Shown here: positions 47,077 through 57,042 of the stretch, piece after piece
How positions within the stretch are numbered: position 1 is the first letter of the stretch
Layout: each line of letters starts with the position of its first letter
Assembly (NCBI GenBank): GCA_002724635.1
Contig: PBPM01000031.1
Span: forward strand, 1-64,000
DNA from: Rhodospirillaceae bacterium
Lineage (GTDB): Bacteria > Pseudomonadota > Alphaproteobacteria > UBA6615
Direction: 5' to 3'
DNA: 64,000 bases
Notes under the pieces: generated by a model
The model's input: only the letters and a program-made list of their open reading frames with translations
Told to the model about the DNA's origin: nothing
Databases searched by the model: none
Program-made: the position numbers and the translations under genes

Positions 47077-47931
47077 ATGACGACCGCACCGGAAACAGGT
47101 CAGAAGTTGGCGGCCGCCCTGCGCTGGCAGATCGAGGCCGGTGCGGATGAAGCCATTCTCGACGCGCCAGTCGACCGGTTCGCCACACAGCCGCCAAATC
47201 CTGCACCGAAACCGGCGCGTGAACGCGCCCCGAGCAACGCCGCGCCGGCACCCACAACGACTACGGCGCCGCCCAACCTCGCGCCCGCCGACGCCGTGAA
47301 CGAAACCGCCCGCGGCTTGGCGAATGCTTGCGACGACCTAGCGTCACTCCAGACAGCCCTGGCGGCGTTCGACGGTTGCGCGCTGAAGACTACGGCGACC
47401 AACCTTGTATTCGGGGCCGGCGCCCCCGATGCGGATATCATGCTGGTGGGCGAGGCGCCGGGCCGGGACGAGGACCGCGAGGGAATGCCCTTCGTCGGCG
47501 CCAGCGGCCAGCTGCTCGACGGCATGCTCGGCTTCCTCGATCTGAGCCGGGAAAGGAATGTCTACATCACGAACATCCTGCCCTGGCGCCCGCCCGGCAA
47601 CCGACAGCCGACTACCGCCGAGATCGCGGCTTGCCTGCCGTTCCTGGAGCGCCACATCGCGCTGGTCGCGCCGCGTCTCCTGGTGTTTCTCGGCGGCACA
47701 TCGGCGAAGACACTCCTAGGCCGGAGCGAAGGCATCACCCGGCTGCGCGGCAAGTGGTACGAATATGCATCGGCTGCAACACAGGATTCGCGCCTGGCCG
47801 CGATCCCGGCCATGCCAACGCTGCATCCGGCCTATCTGCTGCGCCAACCCGCTCAGAAACGCGCCGCTTGGCTCGATCTGATCGCGGTGCGCGAGAAACT
47901 GGACGCGCTGGCGCCAATGACCGATCATTAG
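47077..47931 (+). CDS. Uracil-DNA glycosylase, family-4-like, lacking two cluster cysteines
   Basis: 284 residues: about 80 variable Ala/Pro-rich residues, then the glycosylase fold. Motif A is [20 protein letters not shown] (about residue 125), followed by [18 protein letters not shown] and the C-terminal [13 protein letters not shown]. In classic family 4 enzymes four cysteines hold a [4Fe-4S] cluster. Here the first (in CxxC) is Phe and the one before RPP is Trp; only the Cys of CALK and of AACLPF remain. Uracil excision from DNA is the likely activity. Divergent from ETF-QO. Confidence 0.85.
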   Translation: MTTAPETGQKLAAALRWQIEAGADEAILDAPVDRFATQPPNPAPKPARERAPSNAAPAPTTTTAPPNLAPADAVNETARGLANACDDLASLQTALAAFDGCALKTTATNLVFGAGAPDADIMLVGEAPGRDEDREGMPFVGASGQLLDGMLGFLDLSRERNVYITNILPWRPPGNRQPTTAEIAACLPFLERHIALVAPRLLVFLGGTSAKTLLGRSEGITRLRGKWYEYASAATQDSRLAAIPAMPTLHPAYLLRQPAQKRAAWLDLIAVREKLDALAPMTDH

Positions 47932-48019
47932 TGAATTGTGAAGCCCCGACGCGGCAACGTGTCGTACAAACCCGGCGGGCTATTCGACGGCCCGGATATC
48001 CAATCGAGACGGAAACGCT

Positions 48020-49816
48020 GTGAAATATCGGATCATGGTTCCGCGAGCCATTGCCGCATTCGTCATTGCGGTCGGTATTGCCTCGCCTGCCGTCGAGGCA
48101 CAGCAACCCAAGCCGCGACCTGTCGAAACGGCCCTGGTCGGCCCTGGTACCCTCGTAATTCCGGGAATAGGATCGCTCGACGGGATCTTGTCCGCAGCGG
48201 ACGTCGCGCGATATCAGCGGGTCTACGAGTTGCAGGAGACGGGTGACTGGAAGGCCGCGGACGCGATCATTGCGCGGATACACGACCACCGGTTGATGGG
48301 CCATGTGGAAGCCCAGCGTTACCTCCACCCGACCAGATACCGCTCGCGCTTTTCGGAACTGCGGGCATGGATGGCCGCGTATGCCGATCACCCGCAGGCG
48401 CGCCGCATTCACCGGCTTGCGGTTCTGCGTCAGCCCAAGGGCTCGCGTGCTGCGCAGGCACCGATCACTAACACCTTGCAAGTACGCAGTGAGGCTGTGC
48501 GCAAGGCATCCGAGGGCCGACCGCTTTATTCACGTGCTGCGACCCGGGCAGGGCGCCAGGCCCAGAGCGACATTCGTCGCCGGGTCGGCCGCGGCTGGCC
48601 CACGGGTGCCAAACAATTACTCGGACAGCGCCAGATCCAGCGAAATCTGAACAATGTTCAGATTGCCCAAGCCTGGCGGACAATTGCCCGCGGTTACTAT
48701 CGGGCAGGCAAGGATGCGGAAGCGCTGAAAGCCGCTAGGACGGCGGACGTAGTCGCCCCCGGCGCCGCGCCCCTTGCCTACTGGTGGGGCGGGCTTGCTG
48801 CGTGGCGGCTCGGCAAGACACAAGACGCCGAATCTCTGTTCGGCGCGCTCGCCCAATCCCCGCAGGCGGCCGACTCGCTGGTCGCGGCCGGCGGGTTCTG
48901 GGCAGCCCGCGCGGCGATCGCCAACGGCCACTCGGACCGGGTCACATCTCTGCTGGAGATCGGCGCATTACACGAGCGCCATTTCTACGGGCTCCTGTCC
49001 CGCCGGGCACTAGGTATCACCGCCGACTTCGGCTGGAAGAAACCCGACCTTCAAGTCGGCGGCTATCGTGATATTGCAGACACGCGGATCGGCGCCCGGG
49101 CGATCGCCCTCTTGCAGGTAGGTCGCGAACATGAAGCCGGGCTCGAGCTCCTCAATCTCGCCGCCGCGAGCCCTACCCTGCTGCCCGAAGTGCTGGCACT
49201 CGCCGCCCATGCCAGCCTGCCCGCGCTCTCGCTAAAGCTGTCCGGCTTCGCCGAACCGCAGGCGAAGCTCGCCGCGGCTTACCCGCTGCCGGAGTGGCAA
49301 CCTGCCAACGGATACGCGATCGACAGGGCGCTGGTCTTCGCCTTCGTACGGCAGGAATCCGCCTTCAACCGGCGGGCCAAGAGCCATGCTGGCGCACGCG
49401 GGCTGATGCAGTTGATGCCGCGTACCGCCAGTTTCGTCGCCCGCGAGCGTGCGCTGCGCGGACGCGGTAAGTACAAGCTGTTCGACCCCGAGTTCAATCT
49501 CGCGTTGGGCCAGCAGTATATCGAGTTGCTGATGTCCGAACGCGGCATCCAGCAGGACTTGTTCCGCACGGCGACGGCCTATAACGCCGGCCCGGGCAAT
49601 CTGCGGAAATGGGAGCGTGTTGTGTCCCATGGCAACGACCCCCTGCTGTTTATCGAGAGCCTGCCGTCGCGCGAGACCCGTGCGTTCGTCGAACGTATCT
49701 TGACCAATCTGTGGATCTACCGTGATCAGCTGGGGCAGGAGTCGCCCTCGCTCGATGACATCGTCGCCGGCCGCTGGCCTCGCTACGAAGCGCAGGACAC
49801 CGATGCAAGAAACTGA
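48020..49816 (+). CDS. Soluble lytic murein transglycosylase
   Basis: 598 residues with a signal peptide (AIAAFVIAVGIASPAVEAQ). A helical superhelix of about 400 residues (like Slt70) is followed by the catalytic SLT domain, residues about 430-560: AFVRQESAFNRRAKSHAGAR with Glu446 region, GLMQLMPRTASFVA, and TATAYNAGPGNLRKWE. It cleaves glycan strands in the periplasm to form anhydromuropeptides. Start is GTG 48020; ATG 48035 is possible. Its 3' end overlaps moaB by 14 nt. Confidence 0.93.
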   Translation: MKYRIMVPRAIAAFVIAVGIASPAVEAQQPKPRPVETALVGPGTLVIPGIGSLDGILSAADVARYQRVYELQETGDWKAADAIIARIHDHRLMGHVEAQRYLHPTRYRSRFSELRAWMAAYADHPQARRIHRLAVLRQPKGSRAAQAPITNTLQVRSEAVRKASEGRPLYSRAATRAGRQAQSDIRRRVGRGWPTGAKQLLGQRQIQRNLNNVQIAQAWRTIARGYYRAGKDAEALKAARTADVVAPGAAPLAYWWGGLAAWRLGKTQDAESLFGALAQSPQAADSLVAAGGFWAARAAIANGHSDRVTSLLEIGALHERHFYGLLSRRALGITADFGWKKPDLQVGGYRDIADTRIGARAIALLQVGREHEAGLELLNLAAASPTLLPEVLALAAHASLPALSLKLSGFAEPQAKLAAAYPLPEWQPANGYAIDRALVFAFVRQESAFNRRAKSHAGARGLMQLMPRTASFVARERALRGRGKYKLFDPEFNLALGQQYIELLMSERGIQQDLFRTATAYNAGPGNLRKWERVVSHGNDPLLFIESLPSRETRAFVERILTNLWIYRDQLGQESPSLDDIVAGRWPRYEAQDTDARN

Positions 49817-50351
49817 ACTCAGACCCGGCTTCAAGCCCGTCCGCATCGCCGTCCTAACCATTTCCGACACGCGGAGCTTCGACAATGACCGGTCGGGCGA
49901 CACGCTTGCGGACCGTCTTCAAGACGCTGGGCACATTCTGGCCGCACGCGACATTGTGCGCGATGACCGAGCCTCCATCGCCGAAAAGTTTCGCAGCTGG
50001 GCGGCGGACCCCCAGATCGAGGTCATCATCTCGACCGGTGGCACCGGCGTTACCGGCCGTGACGTGACGCCTGAGGCGCTGGGCGACGTGATCGAAAAAC
50101 GCATCGACGGGTTCGGGGAGCTGTTCCGCTGGATTAGTTTTCGGAAGATCGGCACTTCGACCATCCAGTCGCGGGCCGATGCAGGCGTGCTAGCCGGCAC
50201 CTATATCTTCGTGCTGCCCGGATCGCCCGGAGCATGCCGCGATGGCTGGGACGACATCCTGAAGGACCAGCTCGACATTCGGCATAAGCCCTGCAACTTC
50301 GCCGAGCTCCTGCCGCGCCTGCGCGAGCATGAAGGGCGCGAGGCACTTTGA
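49803..50351 (+). CDS. moaB: Molybdenum cofactor biosynthesis protein B
   Basis: 182-residue MoaB/MogA-fold protein that adenylylates molybdopterin before molybdate insertion. Marks: IAVLTISDTRSFDNDRSGD, ISTGGTGVTGRDVTPEAL, and FVLPGSPGACRDGWDDIL. It lies 46 kb from the other cofactor genes of this window. It starts inside the 3' end of the transglycosylase gene and its TGA overlaps the TTG start of the next gene, so three unlike proteins share one message. Confidence 0.94.
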   Translation: MQETELRPGFKPVRIAVLTISDTRSFDNDRSGDTLADRLQDAGHILAARDIVRDDRASIAEKFRSWAADPQIEVIISTGGTGVTGRDVTPEALGDVIEKRIDGFGELFRWISFRKIGTSTIQSRADAGVLAGTYIFVLPGSPGACRDGWDDILKDQLDIRHKPCNFAELLPRLREHEGREAL

Positions 50352-51394
50352 GGCCGGTGTCGGATACGCTCGACCCAGACGCGATCGCCGAATGCCTGCG
50401 GCAGTCAGGCCATGCACCCGAGGTCAAGGGCACGGATCTGAGCATCCTCTCGACCAAGGGGGTTTCCCACGATCATTGGCGCATCGGCGACAGCGATCTG
50501 GTCTTGCGCATTCCTCGGATGAACCAGTGGGGCCTAGTCGCGGCGGACGCGCTTGCCTATCAGGCCGCGGCGTTCGACCGGGCGTCAAAGAGCGACCATA
50601 CGCCGGAATGTCGTGCAATACTCGCGCCAGGCGACCAGTTGCCGCGCGGCGCACTCCTAGTCACCGCGATCAACGGGCGCACGCCCGCATTGCCGGATGA
50701 TCTCACAGCGATCGCCGTGGCACTGGCAGCGATCCATGAACTGCCTGTCCCGACCGAAGACAAGCTAGCGCCCCTCCAAATTCACCGCAATCCGGTTTCC
50801 TCGACTCTGCAGGTTATCGAGGAACAGGCCGCCTTCCTGTCGGATGCAGGGATTGACGACGAAACCGCTGCCGGCATCCGCGAAGACCTCGCCTGGGCGC
50901 GCAACTTCGCCGGCCAAGGCGAACCCGATTTTCCGCACCGCCTCGTCTGTACGGACGCCCATCCCGGAAACTTCCTGATCGACGCCGCGGGCAAGGCCTG
51001 GTTCGTCGATCTCGAGAAAGCGCTCTATGGTGCTGCGCCGATCGACCTTGCCCATGTCACTCTGGGCACGTCGACCAGCTGGGACCCGGATTGCCGCGGC
51101 GAGTTGTCGGCCGCCGATGTCGGGGGCTTCTATCACCATTATCTGGACCTGGTGGACCGGGAACGCGCCGCCGCGTTCGGCCCCTGGCTGTTGCCCATGC
51201 GCAGGCTCACCTGGCTGCGCACAATCACCTGGTTCGCGCGCTGGAAGGCACAATGGTCCGGCGATGATCACGCCGCGATGCGCGACCCGCGAATGGCAGC
51301 CCACATCCGCACCCATGTGGATCGATGCTTCGCCCCCGAAGTCGTCGCGGCCACCCGCGGCGACTGGCTCGCCCCCAGCATCCTGACGATCTGA
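50348..51394 (+). CDS. Aminoglycoside/choline phosphotransferase-fold kinase
   Basis: 348 residues with the APH-type kinase fold. The catalytic loop is CTDAHPGNFLID (Asp203 region; the usual leading His is Thr-replaced), and the metal-binding Asp is in WFVDLEKALYGAAPIDLAH. GVSHDHWRIGDSDLVLRIPR is the nucleotide-binding start. Substrate unknown; a small-metabolite kinase is more likely than an antibiotic resistance enzyme. Start is TTG 50348 overlapping moaB, or GTG 50357. Last gene of the SLT-moaB message. Confidence 0.8.
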   Translation: MRPVSDTLDPDAIAECLRQSGHAPEVKGTDLSILSTKGVSHDHWRIGDSDLVLRIPRMNQWGLVAADALAYQAAAFDRASKSDHTPECRAILAPGDQLPRGALLVTAINGRTPALPDDLTAIAVALAAIHELPVPTEDKLAPLQIHRNPVSSTLQVIEEQAAFLSDAGIDDETAAGIREDLAWARNFAGQGEPDFPHRLVCTDAHPGNFLIDAAGKAWFVDLEKALYGAAPIDLAHVTLGTSTSWDPDCRGELSAADVGGFYHHYLDLVDRERAAAFGPWLLPMRRLTWLRTITWFARWKAQWSGDDHAAMRDPRMAAHIRTHVDRCFAPEVVAATRGDWLAPSILTI

Positions 51395-51438
51395 GTGTCC
51401 CGATCCGGTGCACCGACCTTCCTGCACTAGCACCAATA

Positions 51439-51453
51439 GTTCTTGTTTTGTTC
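51439..51453 (+). promoter_or_regulatory. LexA (SOS) box, alphaproteobacterial type
   Basis: GTTC-TTGTTTT-GTTC, a direct-repeat GTTC-N7-GTTC with a T-rich spacer, is the LexA-binding consensus of Alphaproteobacteria. It lies 24-38 bases before the radical-SAM ATG and overlaps the candidate -35 box, a position where LexA would block transcription. No second box was noticed in the window. Confidence 0.75.
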
Positions 51454-51471
51454 CTTTCGGCGATTATCATC
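51443..51471 (+). promoter_or_regulatory. Candidate promoter of the radical-SAM gene
   Basis: TTGTTT (51443-51448) and TATCAT (51466-51471) are 17 bases apart. The predicted start falls at or one base from the ATG at 51477 and no Shine-Dalgarno is visible, so the mRNA may be leaderless. The -35 lies inside the LexA box. Confidence 0.5.
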
Positions 51472-51476
51472 ATGAC

Positions 51477-52649
51477 ATGGACAAGATGATCGAACCGCAG
51501 ACCCGCCCCGCGCGCGCCACCGACGCCGTTCACGACGTCGGTCCAGACGCATTGCCCGACCGCACACGCCCGGGACGCGGCGCGATCTCCAACCGCACGG
51601 GGCGGTTCGAGCGATTACGGAAAAACGCCACGGATGATGGCTGGCGGCAAGATCATGCAGACGGCGATCCGGCGCCCCGTCTCGACACGATCGTCACCTT
51701 CGACCGGACACGCAGCATCATCGCCCGGAACGATTCGCCGGATATCCCCTTTGACCGTTCGATCAACGCCTACCGGGGTTGCGAGCATGGCTGCGTCTAT
51801 TGCTACGCGCGCCCTACCCATGCCTGGCTCGGCCTATCGCCCGGCCTTGACTTCGAGACAAGGCTGTTTGCCAAGCCGAACGCCGCGGAGCTTCTCGCCC
51901 GCGAACTCGCGCGGCCGGGTTACAAGCCGCGCACCATCGCCATAGGCACAAATACGGACCCGTATCAACCGGTCGAGCGGCGGCTGAAGATCACGCGGGC
52001 GATCCTCGAGGTACTCGCCGCGCATAACCACCCGGTCTCGATCGTGACCAAGAGCGGGCTTGTCGCCCGCGACCTCGACATTCTCGGCCCGATGGCCGCG
52101 CGCGGCCTCGCGGCGATCGGTGTTTCGCTGACGACCCTAGATGCGGACTTGGCCGCGAATATGGAACCCCGGGCACCGCGGCCAGAGCGCCGCCTCGAGA
52201 CGATCCGGATGCTGGCGACAGCGGGTCTTCCCGTCACTGTCATGGCGGCACCGATGATCCCGGCCCTGACCGATCACGAGCTCGAAGCGATACTGATTCG
52301 GGCTCGCAAGGCCGGCGCGACCCATGCGGGCTATATCCTGCTGCGCCTGCCGCTGGAACTGAAGGAGTTGTTCGAGGAATGGCTCGCGACCCACTATCCG
52401 GACCGAAAACGTCGGGTGCTGAACCGGTTGCGGGAAATGCGCGGTGGCGCGCTTTACCGCAGCCAGTTCGGCGAGCGCATGCACGGGCGCGGCGACCTGG
52501 CGAAGCTGCTCGAGGAACGCTTCCGCATCGCGGCCCGTCAACAGGGCTTCAGAACCGAGCGGACCCTGCTCGACCCGCACCGTTTCAGGCTTACCGAAAC
52601 AGAGGCCACGGCACGCCAACTCGATCTGTTCGACGCCGCGCCTGCCTGA
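51477..52649 (+). CDS. PA0069-family radical SAM protein
   Basis: 390 residues, related to spore photoproduct lyase-type radical-SAM enzymes but of unknown substrate. The cluster motif Cx3Cx2C is in YRGCEHGCVYCYARP (about residues 102-109); preceding it are PGRGAISNRTGRFE and FDRSINAYRG, both family-typical. AIGTNTDPYQPVERRLKIT and TKSGLVARDLDIL follow. The N-terminal 30 residues are disordered-looking. A LexA box directly upstream suggests DNA damage control. ATG 51477 or 51486 could start it. Confidence 0.92.
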   Translation: MDKMIEPQTRPARATDAVHDVGPDALPDRTRPGRGAISNRTGRFERLRKNATDDGWRQDHADGDPAPRLDTIVTFDRTRSIIARNDSPDIPFDRSINAYRGCEHGCVYCYARPTHAWLGLSPGLDFETRLFAKPNAAELLARELARPGYKPRTIAIGTNTDPYQPVERRLKITRAILEVLAAHNHPVSIVTKSGLVARDLDILGPMAARGLAAIGVSLTTLDADLAANMEPRAPRPERRLETIRMLATAGLPVTVMAAPMIPALTDHELEAILIRARKAGATHAGYILLRLPLELKELFEEWLATHYPDRKRRVLNRLREMRGGALYRSQFGERMHGRGDLAKLLEERFRIAARQQGFRTERTLLDPHRFRLTETEATARQLDLFDAAPA

Positions 52650-52723
52650 GACAACGACGCAGTTTTTGTGGGACACGCGAATTAACAATCGACAACGCGG
52701 CATTGTGCTAGCGTGCGCCCCGC

Positions 52724-54061
52724 ATGCTTACAAGCCACGAACTGCTCCCGCTCACCATCGTGGTACTCGTCGCGCTGCTGTGCGGCGTATTCTTGACGCG
52801 CCTGAAGCAGCCGGCGGTAGTCGGCTACATCATCGCCGGTTTCGTCCTCGGTCCGTCGGGATTTGGTCTTGTCGAGAACGAGGCAAGCATCGGCCTGCTC
52901 GCCGAGCTCGGTGTCCTGCTCCTGCTCTTCGTGATTGGCATGGAGCTGAGCCTGCGCGCCTTCCGGCAGATCTGGAAGATCGCGGTCACCACCGTGGCGC
53001 TGCAGACCGCGGGCGCCACGTCACTCGTTTGGCTGATCGGTCAGTGGCAGGGCTGGCCGGTCGCGGCGGTGGCGCTGCTCGCCTTCGTACTCGCGCTGTC
53101 GAGCACTGCGGTCGCGGTAAAGATGCTCGAGGATATCGACGAGCTGCGCACCCGCACCGGCCAGATCACCGTCGGCATCCTGATCGCACAGGACCTGGCG
53201 GTCGTGCCTATGATTCTGCTGCTCGACGTCGTCGCCGACGGCGCGTTCAGCATCTTCGCGATCGGGCGTATTATGCTGTCGATCGGTTTCCTGCTTGCCC
53301 TGATCATCTTCCTGAGCCGCCGCCAGCGCCTCAGCATCCCCTTGCTGAGTCGGACGCAGGGACACAGGGATCTGACACCCCTGCTGGGGCTCGTCTGCTG
53401 CTTCAGCGCGGCCGCAGTTTCCGGGCTCATCGGCCTGTCGCCCGCCTACGGTGCGTTCCTCGCCGGGCTCACCATCGGCAACAGCAACCTGCGCGTCGGC
53501 ATGCTCGACATGGTGATGCCGATCCAGTCGGTCTTGATGATGGTGTTCTTCCTCTCGGTAGGGCTGCTGATAGACGTAGCGCTAATATGGGAAAATTTGG
53601 GCCTTATCATCCTGATGCTGCTAATCGTCACCGTCGGCAAGACCGCCATCAACCTCTCGATCTTCGCAGCCCTGCGCCAACCCTGGGCACAGGCGCTGCT
53701 CAGCGCGCTGATCCTCGCGCAGGTCGGCGAATTCTCGTTCCTGCTTGGCAATGTTGGACTGCAAAAAGGAATCATCTCGGGCGACGAGTTCCGCATCATC
53801 CTGTCGGTCACGGCGCTGTCGCTGATCATCTCGCCGCTCTACATGAACGCGATCCGCCGCCTGCACCGCGCCGCGCGCTATCAGCACGCCTCAATCCGCT
53901 ATGTCTTTCTTGTCGCCTTCGGACGCGAGGCGGATTGGGCACGATTAGCGTTCCGCAAAATCGCGAGCGTGCGCATCTACGCACCCAACGGGGTGAAGCG
54001 GCTGTTCATACCGCTGGTAATTAAGCGGCTCAGACGCCGCAGGCCCCGGAATTCGGACTGA
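52724..54061 (+). CDS. CPA2-family cation:proton antiporter, no RCK domain
   Basis: 445-residue membrane protein of the KefB/YbaL type, exchanging K+ or Na+ for H+. About 12 hydrophobic segments. Signatures: PAVVGYIIAGFVLGPSG, LSSTAVAVKMLEDID, GILIAQDLAVVPM (the conserved Gln-Asp) and LAQVGEFSFLLG. There is no C-terminal TrkA-N/RCK domain, so ligand gating as in KefC is not expected; a basic tail (KRLRRRRPRN) ends it. rnhB starts 8 nt later. Confidence 0.92.
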   Translation: MLTSHELLPLTIVVLVALLCGVFLTRLKQPAVVGYIIAGFVLGPSGFGLVENEASIGLLAELGVLLLLFVIGMELSLRAFRQIWKIAVTTVALQTAGATSLVWLIGQWQGWPVAAVALLAFVLALSSTAVAVKMLEDIDELRTRTGQITVGILIAQDLAVVPMILLLDVVADGAFSIFAIGRIMLSIGFLLALIIFLSRRQRLSIPLLSRTQGHRDLTPLLGLVCCFSAAAVSGLIGLSPAYGAFLAGLTIGNSNLRVGMLDMVMPIQSVLMMVFFLSVGLLIDVALIWENLGLIILMLLIVTVGKTAINLSIFAALRQPWAQALLSALILAQVGEFSFLLGNVGLQKGIISGDEFRIILSVTALSLIISPLYMNAIRRLHRAARYQHASIRYVFLVAFGREADWARLAFRKIASVRIYAPNGVKRLFIPLVIKRLRRRRPRNSD

Positions 54062-54069
54062 TTGCCCGC

Positions 54070-54692
54070 ATGTGTTCTAAGGAAATCTATGACAGCGTCG
54101 CCGGAGTGGATGAGGCCGGTCGGGGCCCTTGGGCCGGGCCGGTGGTCGCCGCGGCGGCCATCCTGAGCGACGAGAGCGGCGCGATCCTGCGCGCAGCCGG
54201 GGTCGACGATTCAAAGGCCCTCAGCAAGACAAAGCGGCAGCGATGTTTCGATATTATCTGCGAACAGCAGGACCGCGGCACCCTGTCATTCGCCCTCGCA
54301 AGTGCCGATCCCGCGGAAATCGACGAACATAATATTCTCGGCGCGACCATGCGGGCGATGACCCGAGCGGTCACCGCGTTGCCGGGGACGCCCAACCGTG
54401 TGCTTATCGACGGCAACCGAATGCCGCCGGACCTCCCATGCCCAGGCGAGACGATCGTCGGCGGAGATGCGAAAATCCTGTCGATTGCTGCTGCATCGAT
54501 ACTGGCAAAAATCACCCGCGACCGGCTCATGGCCGCCCTGGCCGAGCTGCATCCAGGCTATGGCTGGGAGCGCAACGCGGGCTACGGCACCGCGGAACAT
54601 CGCCAAGGCCTCGAATCCCTCGGCGTCACGATTCATCACCGGCGCAGCTTTGCACCCATACGCGAAATCCTAGAACGCACCCCAACATCTCG

Positions 54693-54696
<4 letters not shown>
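54070..54696 (+). CDS. rnhB: Ribonuclease HII
   Basis: Removes RNA from RNA-DNA hybrids and single ribonucleotides from DNA. 208 residues. The catalytic Asp-Glu pair is in VAGVDEAGRGPWAGPVVAAA (about residues 13-14), the third Asp in RVLIDGNRMP and the fourth in GDAKILSIAAASILAKITRD. The closing RNAGYGTAEHRQGLESLGVT is characteristic. It directly precedes ccrM, the usual alphaproteobacterial order. Confidence 0.96.
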
Positions 54697-55885
<1,189 letters not shown>

Positions 55886-55888
55886 CGC

Positions 55889-56956
55889 CTATTCGTTGTC
55901 GGGGCGGCCCAGATGGGCCAGGACGTGATGCACCACCTTACGGGTCAGGGTCGGTAGCGGATGGTCCCCAAATTTCTCGACCGGCACCCACACACCGCCG
56001 AGCGACCTCCGGCCGTCGATCCGGGCGGCCCGGACCTGCAGTTCGAGCTGCAGGTGGGTGAAAACGTGAGTCACAAGCCCAGGCAACAGCCGCCAGTCCG
56101 CCGCCACGGGCGGATCGTCACGGAACACCTCCGATTCCGCCCAGTCCCCCGACGGCACCTCCATCATGCCGCCGAGGAGCCCCGATTCAGGCCGCCGCCG
56201 AAGCAAGACCGCACCGTCCCGCCGGGTCATCCAGTAGGCGGTCGCACGGCGGACCGGGCGCGGCACCTTCGGGGCACGGCGTGGGAGCTCCGCCGTGGTC
56301 CCACCCGCGTGCGCCAGGCAATCCGGCCACCAGGGACACAGCCCGCAGGCCGGCGCACGCGGCGTACAAATCGTCGCCCCCAGGTCCATCACTGCCTGAG
56401 CGTAGTCGCCGGCGCGCTGCTCGGGCGTCATGCTCGTAGCGTAGGACTTGAGCGCAGGCTTGGCATCCGGCAGCGGCGTTCCGACCGCGAAGAGCCGCGC
56501 CATCACCCGCTCGATATTTCCATCGACCGGCGTCGCCTTTCGTGCGAAGGCGATCGCCGCGATGGCGGCGGCGGTATAAGGGCCAATTCCGGGCAACGCG
56601 CGCAGGCCGTTCTCAGTGTCCGGAAAATGTCCGCCATGCTGGTCACGCACCTGGCGTGCACATTTGTGCAAATTGCGGGCGCGAGCGTAGTAGCCAAGGC
56701 CCGCCCAGGCGGTCAGCACCTCGTCTAGATCGGCGTCGGCCAGGTCTTCGACCCGCGGCCAGCGTTCGAGAAATTTCTTAAAGTAGGGCCCGACGGTTAC
56801 GACCGTGGTCTGCTGCAGCATCACCTCGCTGAGCCAGACATGATAGGGGTCGGGCCGCACGCCCTGGCGCGAGAGAGCCGGCGACACTCGCCAAGGCAAG
56901 CGCCGGGCATTGCGGTCATACCATTCGAGGATCGTGTCGGCGGTGGGCGCGGGCAT
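55889..56956 (-). CDS. mutY: Adenine DNA glycosylase MutY
   Basis: Removes A paired with 8-oxoguanine. 355 residues from ATG 56956; an in-frame ATG at 57007 would add 17 residues, and neither has a clear ribosome-binding site. The HhH-GPD catalytic region shows VMLQQTTVVTVGPYFKKF, LPGIGPYTAAAIAAIAF and the catalytic Asp in PVDGNIERV. The [4Fe-4S] loop CTPRAPACGLCPWWPDC is intact. A C-terminal NUDIX-like domain (GAVLLRRRPESGLLGGMMEV) reads 8-oxoG. Divergent from dciA. Confidence 0.95.
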   Translation of the reverse strand: MPAPTADTILEWYDRNARRLPWRVSPALSRQGVRPDPYHVWLSEVMLQQTTVVTVGPYFKKFLERWPRVEDLADADLDEVLTAWAGLGYYARARNLHKCARQVRDQHGGHFPDTENGLRALPGIGPYTAAAIAAIAFARKATPVDGNIERVMARLFAVGTPLPDAKPALKSYATSMTPEQRAGDYAQAVMDLGATICTPRAPACGLCPWWPDCLAHAGGTTAELPRRAPKVPRPVRRATAYWMTRRDGAVLLRRRPESGLLGGMMEVPSGDWAESEVFRDDPPVAADWRLLPGLVTHVFTHLQLELQVRAARIDGRRSLGGVWVPVEKFGDHPLPTLTRKVVHHVLAHLGRPDNE

Positions 56957-57042
56957 GTCGGAAGAGACGTTAGAGACGTTGTGGCGGTCGGTTACGCCTT
57001 CTAACATGCTCACATGGACGTGAATGCGAGAAACCTGACGCG

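Noticed and set aside
50348-51394. Antibiotic resistance gene (aminoglycoside phosphotransferase)
   Set aside because: Only the fold is shared; the catalytic loop differs and the gene is embedded in a housekeeping message, so a metabolic kinase is more likely.
52444-54024. Plus-strand frame of over 500 codons overlapping the antiporter
   Set aside because: It is a shifted frame through the radical-SAM and antiporter genes; its product is Arg/Pro-rich low complexity, typical of GC-rich shadow frames.
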